Source: Sipunculus nudus (lineage: Eukaryota > Annelida > Sipuncula > Golfingiida > Sipunculidae). From it: 64,000 nucleotides of DNA. Shown in pieces: positions 43,165 to 55,450 of this stretch (position 1 is its first letter; every line of letters starts with the position of its first letter). The DNA is taken from assembly GCA_026874595.1 (NCBI GenBank), contig CM049317.1:61287618-61351617 (forward strand), given 5' to 3'. The translations under genes and the position numbers were made by a program. A model generated the notes under the pieces. It did no database searches, was not told the origin of the DNA, and worked only from the letters and a program-made list of their open reading frames with translations.

Positions 43165-46160
43165 AGTGCGCTGTATTTCCTATCGACCAGTCACGTGGCG
43201 CCACCATGGCAATGACCCCTGTGATCTCTTGTATATTTATTTGTTGCCATGGCAATAATTATGATAATGGTGTTATAAATCATCGATTACACAGCTTAAG
43301 ATTCTGAGTCACCATTTGAGATAAGATACACGTGCACAGAATTTCGGGATGTTAGCGCACAGGCCTTACTGTTTAAATTGCTTGCGTTTGCTTCGTTCAG
43401 AGATTAGAGTGCGTATTGCGAACTATCCTCTGCAGTGAGAGTAGCAGTTCACAGACTGAAATATGTCTTGTTCTTTATATACCCTGGGTGTGCATATTTC
43501 GACATGTAAGTGGCATCGATTTTCACGCCGACATGAACAGATCTACAATAATGCTTGGTGTTTAATAACTGTTTCTGTGATAATCAGAGGAAGTTGTGTA
43601 GAAAAGAGAAGGTAAATTCGAGATCTCGGATGAGCAATGATTATAAAGAATACGCGACAAATAATGGTACCATGTGTAACAACGCTTATCTAACCTCTGT
43701 TGAGATGTAGCAGTGAAAGCAAGTGATCGTTAGTGTGTTTTGTTGATTCACCAGAGGTCGCAAATACAAACTTTAGCGACTAATGGTCGAAAAAGCAATG
43801 AACAGTTCGCCAGGATAATGCTCTAATGACGCGTATAATGGAAAAGGCTCAGGCACCTGAATGGATGGTCTGGACTTTGTTTGCCTGGAAGTCACAAGGT
43901 AGTATGTTGCTGGATTTCTAACAAAGATCTGTACAAGAGATAACCAACAATAAGGTTTTTAACAGACATGAAAAGGTGCTCGGTGTGAAGATTCTGTATT
44001 ACTTTGATATCAAGGTCAAGAAGATTATTCAGGAATTCACATGGTACCATGTGAGAAATGAAAGGAACACAACAATACTGTTGCCCTTTCCACGGAACCA
44101 GCGACACCTGTCAGAGGAGACAAACACTTGGAATTGGAGTCTGGTTCATTGTCAGTGGTATCAAATTATTAAGAAAAAAGATCCATGCTTTTTATACGAG
44201 AGGGTTCTGTTAGAATCCGTGAGAAGATCACTTTACAAAAAAAAAAAAAAAAATAATAAGCCAAACACAGCATACGATCGTGACGCGAAATGCGCATGCG
44301 CGTTGGATAGATCCATCGGAGTCAAAGATAACAATGAAAGTTTCAGTAAGAATGTACTTGGAATCTCTTTACCTGGTTTCAATTTCGTTTGTTCTTTTCT
44401 TTGAGTGCATTGTTTATTTGGGTTTAAAGAGAGATAGTTTAGCAAAGGGAACGTTCTATAGCAAGGAGAGGAACATCAACCAGTGAAGATTTTTTTAATG
44501 TACTCCTGGATTCTTAACAAGTAAAGACAAAACAGTTCAGCCAAGGAATACTTTCCCTACTTGCAATTTCTAAAGCCGTATTAACGATGTATGTTCTTGA
44601 ACAGCTGTTTTCTCGATCGTTTGCTGACGTCATCTGCATCTTAAAGGCAGTTCACGACTGAAACTTCAGCTATGGGGGTGGCCGGAGTTTGTAGTTGTCA
44701 CTGTAAATAAACGCTTAATCACCGTAAGCTTCTTTCAACTAAACAACTGTTCAGAACATAACAGAGAATATGCAGCACGTTCAAGTAACAAAATGTCCAA
44801 CTACCGAATATTATTTCTTAACAATTATTATTTCATAATCATATCCATGAGCAAGGAGTATGAAGGTTAATACCTTAAAATATCACTTAAAGGTGTTTTG
44901 ATAGTTCGGTATATCTCTATTAAAAAATTAATGTTTAAATATATAGAATTAATTAATATGATCAAGTGATATAAAATGGTCACGTGATCCACGAAAATGC
45001 CTAGAGACTGCATGGTTATGAGAGACTTGATAAACATCACAATAATGTGTGTATAGATGTATGTATTGTAAATTTGGGAGGATTGTATAGATTACAATAA
45101 ATTATATGAACTTTTTTCATTGTTTCTAGGTTTTATCGTCATACAGTAACAATGTATCTGGATCATGAAGAGCTTTTCTTTCACAGTTACTGTCGAGATT
45201 GTCTCGTAATTGGAATCGATAATTCGGCGGAAGCTGCACAGGCGGCAAATTACTGTAGTGCAATGTTGTACAACTGTGTTAACTATTACTACGAGTAACT
45301 ATTTACTTGTTTGAGAAGTACACTTCATCTAAAGACACTAAATATTACCTCACGCGGAAGAACAAAATGTTTTTCCACACACAAAAAAAATCAATCGTTC
45401 AGAAATGTTCCTGATATGAAAGTAATGTTCTTTTGAACGCTATATTCCAAACACGAACTTTGTAAATTGGCATATAAACCAGGTAATAATGAGGATTGAA
45501 AAGACAAAAAAAACCTCGTTAAATTTTTTACAGGTCCTACTTGATCTAGAAATACGACTCATATTTGACGCGAGCTTTCCATTTTTTTTAACTTAAATAG
45601 GGTAAAAAGAAAATGCAGGTGGTGCCACCTAAATTGCAACAACGTTTAAAAGGTGTTGCATCCGATGAAACGTTGCTGATATAGTCTTGTTGATGTCTAA
45701 CGAGCTGTTTCGTACTACAATGTTTTAACTTTAGTTCCAGACGTTTGCTTATTTGGCAGGATGACTGCTTTGGAAATGATCTCCTGAGAAAAAATTATGC
45801 CATTGTTATAAAAATATTTAAATAAGAGACGACTAAATGAACTCGAAATAACGTTACACACACATTTTATTTTGCTTCTTTGTACAAATCACCTGGGCCT
45901 TTGTCAAGTTTATCAGATGTGTATTCACAAACCCTTAATTACCCTAATCAAGGCGTAGATTTTCTAAACATTATAAATCAATATTCACACACATTAACTT
46001 GCCACATTGTCATTCTCTGATCAGATAAATAGATAGACAACCTAAAGAAAAACATACAAAATCAAACATCACTATGTTGGTGGGACTTTTATATAGCATA
46101 CCCCTCGTACAAAATGTATATGATAAATATATTTACCTGTATCATGATCAAAACATAACA
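43165..46160. other. Gene-free spacer
   Basis: No exon, RNA gene or element end was recognised. The open frames at 43976-44404 resemble no family I know. Confidence 0.35.
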
Positions 46161-46163
46161 CTT

Positions 46164-46165
<2 letters not shown>

Positions 46166-46231
<66 letters not shown>
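46166..46231 (+). repeat. (TA)n microsatellite
   Basis: About 33 TA units. Confidence 0.95.
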
Positions 46232-46232
<1 letters not shown>

Positions 46233-49200
46233 CGTTTCATCATTGTACTCTCTTTGCATTACAAGTGCCTATATCATTCTATTTACATTTACAAAATAAT
46301 GTGACATTTGCATCAGCAGTTATATCGGATACTCTATTATTTACAATGCGCAAATCCTTTTAATAAATATTACAGGCATTTTAAAAAGTCTAAGGTGTAG
46401 CTATCATATGATCGTGGATCATGCTTTACGGCGTCGCATATACTTAAGGACTGTTTGATAATGGAACATGAGTGCTCGTCAGACCTTAGATATTACTGAT
46501 TTAAATACAGAATATATTTTGGAAGTTCGTTCTAGTAATTAACAGCAGGTGTTGCTCCTCCCCGATGTTGCTGTTTCAAGCGCAAGTTTTCCATACTATA
46601 CCCATAAAGAATGTAGCATTGTAAAAAGCAACACTATTTTATTATGGAATACTATACAGATTTCTTAATTATTGAAACAATTTGGTGGTTTTTTTTGCGA
46701 GAAATGCTCATGCGGTACTTAATGTAGGCCAATCTATAATAGCGACGAAAGGGTCCTTTTGCGTACGCGTATGTTGAAAAGGTATCGATAAAACGTCCAA
46801 AAGACCAGCAGAAGAACGCACAGATAAGCAATTTGTCCAGATATGAATATGAAAAGGAATAAAATGTTTAATTGCATTAGCTGAAAAAAGAGTAAGGTCT
46901 AAGAGTCAGCTGACGGTGTTGTGTTTCATAGTTTCAATGTTTGAGAATCGTTTTGCCAAAAAGACTCAAATACCATAGGCTACCAATATACATAAAAGTA
47001 GATCTATATATTTTTTGTATATTTCAATTTTTATATGCATTCAAATTTCTCTGCAGTGAAAATGTACATATTATTGGTCCTAACTTGGATATTTATAAAT
47101 AGATCTTCAGTATGGTGCAAGTTTAAGATTGATACCTTTATCTAAAATTAGTGCCCTCGTTCTTTGCAGGCCAATTTAAGAGACAGAGCTGTTATCCTTC
47201 AGTTAGGATGTTTATATGAAATCTCAACGAGATAAAAGAAGACAGGTTCATTAAATACGAGGCGTAAGATCCTATACATCATGAATTATTGAATCGATAG
47301 CTCTGTTTAATCCAGATAAGGAGTTCAGTTAGATTTTCTGCTGATTGGACTGCGTTTTGTCCTCAATGTAATCTGCCGTGATGTCTTTTCTTGTGAGTAT
47401 TCGGGCCATAGTTACATGTTATTCCAAGTACCTAGCTAAGATAAATACAAGCAAAGTAATTCAGGAGTCCATATGCCCAAGTCTCTGTTTGAATAAGAAG
47501 CTAGCGCCTACTGGCAGTGAAAAAGGAGGATTGCGCCTACTTAAACAATTATTTCGATAAATGCTTGTGTTTAAAATAATTATAATAATAATAAAAAAAC
47601 ACATGGCAACGGCAACAACAATGCGTTTTTGGTGTACTCTTTTATGCGGAAAAATTTATAATCGGAGGGTAAATCGTATATGTTTTGGTCATCAAGATGG
47701 ACCGTCAGAGCGACGATATCTATATAAATATTGCCATCGCCCTTATTTACAGTGCTGACAGGATGAAGAAAAAAAAAGGATATACTTGGTCCATTTTATT
47801 AATCAAAGACTAAAACAGAAAGGAACGTATGAGAATCTATTTCATAAACCTCTTGATAATTAAGAGTGATTTAGATTATATTATATGAAATCTAATCAAA
47901 TGTTTTCTAGATTACTGGTTTCGACTTTTCAAGCATAAATTTTTTATTTTGATGGATCTTATTGGTGTACTAACTTCAAATCTTGGTGGTAGTGACGTCA
48001 TTGATAGGAGTGGCACCGTAGATTATGTCCAGCGCTTACACGCAGACCCATTCGAAAAATAGCACGTTACCCCCTGAACAGGCAATGTGGTAAGAATATC
48101 AATTATTTTAATCCGTTTTGGAGCAATTTTTCTGCCGTTTTCAGTTCCTTGGAGAAGCGTTAAACTAAATTCTCGGGTCTCTAATGATAAAATAAAAAGA
48201 AAACTATTTCTCAATGTGACGTTCCTGTTGGCGCCGCCTATGCGGGCATGCTCCTGATTTATTAACATACACTCTATCTCGAGCCATTTTTAGGCGCTGT
48301 CTTCAAAGTAAGGGCAAGAATGTTTTTTATGTAAATTGAAAGCGGCACAGATTATTAAAGCAAAAAAATACGGGGCACGTTAACTAGATATATACCACAA
48401 GTTATCCAATATAGTAGTCACAGTTTCTTGTTTTCATAATCGTTCTCCTTCGTGCAGGTTGATATGAACCAGGACTAGATTATTTGTTTAAACGTATAAT
48501 ATATGGCCAAAATTCCCACCAAAATTAACACCGAGACAAACATAGGGACATTCAAACCTTGAAGATAATCTTGTTGCAGTTAACTGATTTACATTGATTT
48601 TGTAAGGGAAAAGTTGCTGTATTCCTTTTTTTTCGAGATTCTTTGAAATTTATAGAGATACCTTTAACGTAAATGTGTTCATTCCAAAAGCTGTAAAGCA
48701 GTAAACAGCAGATTGCTTGTAAAATCCAGTTTCAATAGACTACTCCTTACACACACACATACAGTAATACTGGCGATAAACGTACCCTTATTGTCCTTAT
48801 TTATGTAAAATAGAGAACAAATGTACGTTTATATATGTATATATACACATGTGTGCCTGACAGATAAATTTCATTTGGGTGACCGCTTATCACAGTTAAA
48901 TATGGGCTGAAATCTTTATCAGCCATTCTTATTCCCATATCGATGGGTGAAATCCGGTTTAACATTGGTTAAAAACCTCTGTTTAGCTTCTTCGTGAATA
49001 TCATATGCACTCTTTATTTACAGGGATCCTTTAAGATGAACAGTTCTAGGGGTCATGACCCGAGATTTGGTCATGGCTATACGTTTGTTTGTACGTAATG
49101 TACAGCGTTTGGTAATACAATCTATGCTATCTATTAGGCACATCTACCCGTCGATCCGTAAACATTTTGAACCGGAGACCGTCCACAATAACCCTCGTTA

Positions 49201-50348
49201 AATTCATTTTAAGGATGGGATGTCATCCTAAAGTCTGTCCCGGCAACCATCAATCATCATCCATGTTGCCATACAACGCATGAGCAGTAGTAAAAATAGA
49301 CTGGTTCCCAAATCATTCATATTTCCCATTTTTCAGTTCTGGGCAATATAGCTTTCTTTCCCCTAGAGACACAAGGTGGCGCCACACAGCCTACTAAAGA
49401 TCAGAGGAATTCCAGAAAGATCTTCCATTTTACCTGGCATGCGAAACTGGTAAATAGATAAGAGGATATGATAATAGCCTGAATTGAAACATTATTATAT
49501 TTTTTTTGTTATTTTCAGCTTTCTAGCTCTGGCTCTTCTTCTTATTTTAGAAAGCTTCCGGCCATTTTGATTTTACTTACTGACTGGAATGCACGTATTG
49601 TGGAAATACGACATATGACGTTAAAAATTTTCCATTCTCTGCCGGAAGATCTATCGCTGTGAACGGGAGCGCCGTCTGGTGTCTGGAGAAGGCTTTTGTG
49701 AACGAGGAGCGTTGAACCTACAAGTTTCTTGAACACGCAGATTTCAAGTTGATTTGATCTGATGTTCCACGCATGAAAGCACTGCAATAGTACGTCGGTC
49801 CTATACCATTGCGAAAACGGGCCATTGTTTCACTGACACGATAACAGTGGTACAGGTCAATTCATATCCAGTTTGTCTCGTATCGAGATAGAATTCTCAT
49901 GCCATAGCAATAGTCATATTCGCATCCGGTACCTACGTGCATTTAAATGTCAGCATAGCACTTTCACCATTCCATACCAGCATTAATATATTAGAGACCT
50001 AATGCACGACCACCACAGATGCCAGACCCGAGTAAGTTATTTCAAAGATCAAAGCTTTGTGGATAGGTCGGCGAATTGGCCAGGGTTTGATCAGGGGAGT
50101 ATATTCGATCTGAATACAAGTCTGCATTTCTCAGTGGGCCGAAATCGGCCTGAGCAGGATTCCTCCTGTCTTATCGGATCAATATTGATCAGGGTACCAG
50201 TCTATATGTCTGGCTGGCCGTGTCTGCTCAGTCATGTAGGTTCATAGCAAACTAGTTAATTTCACTTATCGCCCGGCCATTACCAAGTGGTGTAATCATC
50301 CACAGAACAGTAATTAAGCGGGGAACCAGTCTGCTGGTCGGGGGTTTG
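46232..50348. other. Gene-free spacer and 3' flank of the channel gene
   Basis: No coding exon was recognised. The 3' untranslated region of the minus-strand channel gene must start below 50349, but I see no clear AATAAA on the minus strand in the first 350 bases. Confidence 0.35.
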
Positions 50349-52097
50349 TCAGATTCGCGTCATTACGGTTTCATCCGGTAGATCTGGACTCCTGTGTTTC
50401 ATTGAGCTGCTGCGCATTGAATGGTTGTGCCCGTTGGAATACGTGTCATGCTTTGGTACAGTTTTATAGCTGGATGACAAATACTTAAACACTTCTACTA
50501 AAAGCTCTAACATCTCGGCTAATGTGATAATTGAGATACCAACCCACAAGCCTAGTTGTCCTCCAATATCGCTCACTAACTGATTCCGTGTGTAATCTTC
50601 AGACTCCTCCGTTTTTACGACATTGCTATCAGCTATATACACGTTAAGGCGGGAAAATGCCTGTAGTGAATTTTCCCTGTCTGTCATATCAAAATACTTG
50701 TCAAACAGTTCTTTCTTTTCAGGCTTAAACCTGGAGGTAAATTTTTCAATGAAAAATATATCATAAAACGCCGCGTCTCCTTCATATCCCGAGGCCGGCC
50801 ACTTTGAGAGACTATAGCTGACGTCATAAGCGACCTCGTCACACGGAGGGAAGCAGTGACAGTCCTGGAGAGCTGTTGTATTTTTCACGATTCGACCTCG
50901 GACACTTTTTGCGCACTTAATCCGAGCGTACAACGCCAGGAGGTAATTCAGACATTCTTCCGTGGCATCATTCATGCACCTATCGGGGAGGTCCCCATCA
51001 TGGCGGCACAAAGGCACTGTAGAATTTGGCAAAGCTGGTAAGGAAACGTCGGAACAGTTACAGTGTTTTACCACATAGCTCTGCACGCACATCTTTTGAC
51101 ACGCCATTAGTCGGTACCTCCGTGTCTCGTCCCCGAAAGGATTTTGGTCGGAACACGTGCCGTGAGGCGGCCCGATGCGTATATTCCTCCGTGGCCTTAT
51201 GCCAAAAGAAGCTGAAAATCCAGGCGGCACATCGTATCCTTCCGTGAAAGGAAAAGGTTCCGTGTTTGGTGGGTGTATTACTACGCGTACTCCTTCACTA
51301 CTGGACACCGCACTCCGGTACTCATTAATTCCCGGGAGCATGCGCATTTCGGCGTTTTTATCGAGCATTCCCGTCCCTGATAAGATCACCGATGACCAGC
51401 CATTTTCTATACCCTCAGACATGGAGTCGTCATTGTCAGAAGCGTTTGGAGCATTATAGGTAAAACAATTAAAGTAGTACGGATCGAAAAACTTAACAAA
51501 ATCCCTCGTATTATTACAGCGATGACTAGCATAGTGACAGTGTACTATGAGCTCGTCTAAGCTGACAGCAGCAGTGGAAATAATATCCCGGGGTATATTG
51601 GCAGAAAAAGTAGTGCGCGAAAATATATCCTGAAACATTTGTTGATGATCCCCCTGGAACTTGTAAAAAGACGGCCCATAGCGGGCAACGCTTTTCATGT
51701 ATGTTTTGATAAAAAGGCCAGCTGATGTATTAATATGATTCTTTGGTTCTGAATCGTTAAGGAACATCCTGTTTAGTTTGTTAAGCACGTGGACATCCAA
51801 GTTGCGCATGTTACACACAGTGATGGAAGGAAAAGGTACCGGCGTCGGGACTACTTCTACTGTGACCTTTTTGGGATATGAAAAGTAGCGGTGTAGTAAT
51901 TCGGACATGTTAACACAGAACATAGCTCCGGCAGCGATACAGACGACACTCCAGAATATCCTTGCGAAGGCTGAGCGTGCGTGAATCAGCTTTGGCACTC
52001 CATGCATGGTGGTGTGGTCTGCGAAGTTCCGTAAAACTTCCCCCAGTGCCATCATAGTGCTGGTTATCCATTCAATCGGATCCTCGTACATAGGCAT
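50349..52097 (-). CDS. DEG/ENaC family sodium channel subunit, single coding exon, 582 aa
   Basis: Subunit of a trimeric, usually amiloride-sensitive cation channel with two membrane segments and a large extracellular domain. Seen: the gating HG motif at H32-G33 (TTMHGVP); TM1 about 46-70; post-TM1 PFPSITVCN (88-96); a Cys-rich extracellular domain including CQKMCVQSYVVKHCNC and CFPPCDE; pre-TM2 SDIGGQLGLW; a selectivity filter of G-x-S type, GIS (520-522), inside TM2; and a short cytosolic tail ending MTRI, which fits a class I PDZ ligand. The degenerin position before DIGG is Ser509, small as in wild-type channels. Length is normal. It could be a peptide-gated, acid-sensing or other invertebrate DEG/ENaC; the ligand cannot be read from sequence. 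The coding region is intronless, but a minus-strand acceptor (TTTTCCAG ending at 52119) suggests a 5' untranslated intron. Confidence 0.95.
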   Translation of the reverse strand: MPMYEDPIEWITSTMMALGEVLRNFADHTTMHGVPKLIHARSAFARIFWSVVCIAAGAMFCVNMSELLHRYFSYPKKVTVEVVPTPVPFPSITVCNMRNLDVHVLNKLNRMFLNDSEPKNHINTSAGLFIKTYMKSVARYGPSFYKFQGDHQQMFQDIFSRTTFSANIPRDIISTAAVSLDELIVHCHYASHRCNNTRDFVKFFDPYYFNCFTYNAPNASDNDDSMSEGIENGWSSVILSGTGMLDKNAEMRMLPGINEYRSAVSSSEGVRVVIHPPNTEPFPFTEGYDVPPGFSASFGIRPRRNIRIGPPHGTCSDQNPFGDETRRYRLMACQKMCVQSYVVKHCNCSDVSLPALPNSTVPLCRHDGDLPDRCMNDATEECLNYLLALYARIKCAKSVRGRIVKNTTALQDCHCFPPCDEVAYDVSYSLSKWPASGYEGDAAFYDIFFIEKFTSRFKPEKKELFDKYFDMTDRENSLQAFSRLNVYIADSNVVKTEESEDYTRNQLVSDIGGQLGLWVGISIITLAEMLELLVEVFKYLSSSYKTVPKHDTYSNGHNHSMRSSSMKHRSPDLPDETVMTRI

Positions 52098-52480
52098 TCA
52101 GCCAGGCCTTGGATAAGCCTGGAAAACAGAAGAAACAACTTACTGCAGGTAACAATATCCATTTAATCGGATTCATGTACATAGGCATTCAGCCAGGCCT
52201 TGGATCAAGCCTGGAAAACAGGAAAATCAACTTTAATCAGGTTACAATAAGCATTGGATTGGATCCGCGTACTAAGAAATTCAGCCAAGCCTTTTGATCA
52301 AGCCTGAAAACAGCAGAAAACAATCTACTACAGGTTACAATATCCGTTCAGTCGGATCTTTGTACATGGGCTATCAGCCAGGCCTTCAAACAAGCCTTGA
52401 AAAACAGAAGAAAAGAATTCACAGTAAGTTGCTATATGTGTTCAAACGGATCCCTAAACACAGGCAATCTGTTAGCACTC
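52065..52480 (-). repeat. About 92-bp tandem repeat containing the channel gene's 5' exon edge
   Basis: Five diverging units begin (plus-strand view) at about 52065, 52156, 52248, 52341 and 52432. The first unit includes codons 1-11 of the channel gene, its start codon, a short leader and the acceptor-like TTTTCCAG on the minus strand. The second unit still reads MPMYMNPIKWI in the same register. The polypyrimidine-AG word is kept in three further units, decaying to AAG in the fourth. Confidence 0.85.
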
Positions 52481-52489
52481 AAAATGAGC

Positions 52490-54529
52490 CTGAAAAGAGA
52501 AGAAGATCATTTACAGCACTAGGTGCCAATTCCATCGAATTGGCCGTGAATAGCTACTCCTCCAGTCCTCATTTCAAGCTTAATGAACAGACCATAGCAA
52601 TTTACTGGAAGTCACAGGGAGCATATAATAAGTAAAAAAAACACAGGCATCCAAGTATGTCTTGATTCCATTCAATGAAAAAAAACTTAATGAAACACTG
52701 CTGGTTGCTCTGGAAATACCTTCAATCAAACATGTTTACTTAGCCAGGCTTCCACTGAAACCTTGAAAAGAATTGGCAACAATAATGTTGAATGGGTTAC
52801 ATAACTTCTTTCATAATTAGTTTCTTGTCGTAATGAATTCAGCAAAGGCACACGGCATGAAGGTATGTCCATGAGGTACCTGCTATCACCTCGACTTCTA
52901 GGTTAAATATTCATGCATAGAGGGCATACCTGGCAACGTGGCTGTCAGGTCTCTCTTGGTTATAAAACATTGCACAAAATAATCAATGACATGACAAGAT
53001 ACCATTTTGAAAAGTAATGAAATATTGGTCCCTACACTGATGAATGACGTTTTGCATATCTTACTGATTTCCTGTACATTTACATGGAAATCTTTTTTTA
53101 TTTAATTAAATGTTTATTTGAAATTATAATTTAAAATTATACATCCTGAATAAGAAAGATGCAAATTACCAGACAATTCACAAGGTATAAACGTTTTAAG
53201 TTGATCAGGGGTCTGCAATACTATTTCCCTGTATCTCTGATGCAGGTTAAGTGAGATTATTAAAGGATCTACAATAAGTAAAACCTTATTGTTTGTACTT
53301 TGTGACGACTTTTCGCCGAAGCAATGATGTATTTGTGTTTAATATTATATGAGAAAAGCTACAATCTATTTTCAATTATTTTAAATTAAGAAATGCAATA
53401 TTCAATGTTTTTTTCTTAAGCATATTGATGATTAACAGGTCACAATACATATTCAGTAACAAACTTCAGACATCTACATCTATTTGATGTCATCTTATTG
53501 GTTGCTTTCAGCGTAACATTTTATATGTCCTCATTTTAAATCCCTGGCCAAAATGCCTTTATTGAACACTACACAATGAGCTATGCATGGATAACCTTAC
53601 TTAGATTCATATTCAACAAAGTACGCATTTAGCTGTACCTGAATATATAGTGACATGGAAGGTAAAGAAAAGAAGGCCTATCATCCCCTTTATTTCAAAG
53701 CATTTTGGCTTTCAAATTTTTGTCCAATATTTGAAATTTTAGTTCTATTTCTTAAAATTACATTTGTGTGAAAGACTACAGGAAATATGGTGTTTGATTT
53801 CAAAAAGTTCACCGTTTGGGTATCGTCTTTTCTTCCTTTCATGTAAGGTAATATGATATGAAGTGTGTTATGTCTGTTTCTAAAGTGAACATCTTGCACT
53901 AGATATATCAAGTAACGTTTACTTTAACTGTAAGTTATTGTTGATTTCGAGTAATGACATTTCTACCCTCAAAAAGAAACAATAAGTGACCCACGGTCAA
54001 AGGCGCTCAGTGTTTGAGACTATGATCTAATACCAGGTAAAATCTTTGAACCCATCAAAGGGAAATGAAACGGAAGTGACCCTAAGGTCATGATGCTCAG
54101 CTGAAAGAATCACATGTTTTATACATATAAGTTGCCATACGTTTTTATGACTGGTGATGTGTTATAAAACATATTCAGCTTCAATGAGGAGAATACATGT
54201 ATCTACCAAATGATACTATACGTTGTCATAAATTAGCTTATATGGTATTATCTGTTAATACTCGATCCAATAAAAAGTTGATAATATTAAGGGTTGAAGT
54301 TCATGAAGCAATACCATTTATGATACTTCAATTGATTCGGTGAAATAAACACCATCTAATCACCATCAGAAATAAGTAATAAACAGGTTGATGAAATAGA
54401 AAAGGTGTCTTAAGCTACGTTTAGAAACAAATATTCAATAATGGCTATAATTTGAAGGAATATCTGATGTAATTTATAATAGCAATCTTATTATTATTCA
54501 TTATATCATTTTTTTTACCTTTCACATGC
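52490..54529. other. Gene-free spacer, 5' flank of the channel gene
   Basis: No exon or element was recognised. The promoter and any untranslated first exon of the minus-strand channel gene should lie here or further right. Confidence 0.35.
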
Positions 54530-55450
54530 CTTCATCGTTGGGACCTCTAATTCACGAAGGCATTATTTTCGCGATACTTCCCATTTTGTCGATATCGTGT
54601 ATTTGAAACCTTCGAGAACATTAAGGCTACCAGAAGCAACAACATTATATGATAACAACCTACCAGTATGAGCATCAACAGATGAGAAATAATGTGGTTG
54701 CTTTATTGATATCGAGGGTTTCAAATTCGTTATATTCGCGAAAATAAAACCTTCGTGATTAAAGGTTCCATCGTCAAATACCAAGTTGAAAAATAAAAGG
54801 CTGACATTATAAATTATGAAAAGATCGTATATTATAAATTATGAAAAGATCGTATATTTACAAAGATTGATATCTTAAATAAAAACAGATTTTTCCAATT
54901 GTTTGTCAAAGAACAATATTTTTTATATTAAGATTTTATGCACATTATATTTGATTTATTAAATTCAGACAATCGTCTTTATACTCTGTGTATATATTTT
55001 GAGATTGCGAAATTGAAAACTCACGAAACACCAAAATGGTGTAATTCGCGAAAATTTAACCTCACGAATATGAAACCAGTCATAGTATTCATACTGTTAA
55101 GTCTGTTCACTTTAGGGTTCAAATGGTTTGTTGAAATTAGGAAACGCTAATGTTCATGTGTATTATACATGCGACAATGACAGGACGTTTTGAGCACTCT
55201 GGCAATAAATATTAGATTATTTGAGGCAAACCTATTAAATTAATTATTCTGAATTAAATAGGGGCTACAACGCGGGTATCGATTATGGCTTTTGAATTTT
55301 TCATTCGACTTGAAAAAGATCATACATGATTTAATGGTATAATGTAGTACATTAAATTTCGCGATATGGCGTGGGTCGACATTTCACGAGTATTTTTTTT
55401 TTGCATTAACGAGAGCCGACATTTTTGAAGGATGAATGGTCAACATACTA
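54530..55450. repeat. Cluster of TTCGCGAAAATAAAACC-type short repeats
   Basis: Words such as TTCGCGAAAATAAAACCTTC, CACGAAGGCATTATTTTCGC, TTCGCGAAAATTTAACCTCA and TTTCGCGATATGGCG occur near 54552, 54740, 55045 and 55360, in both orientations, and again in GMC intron 7 near 36370-36450. A 25-bp unit (ATTATAAATTATGAAAAG and following) is duplicated at 54806-54855. The words behave like ends of a small dispersed element. Confidence 0.45.

Noticed and set aside
43976-44445. 142-codon plus-strand frame in the spacer after the GMC gene
   Set aside because: No recognisable domain, a poly-A tract inside the frame, and a long frame in the opposite strand over the same bases.
50000-50340. Possible degenerate repeat at the 3' edge of the channel gene (GATCAGGG and ACCAGTCT words)
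   Set aside because: Spacing is irregular and similarity weak; not enough to add it to the exon-edge repeat set.
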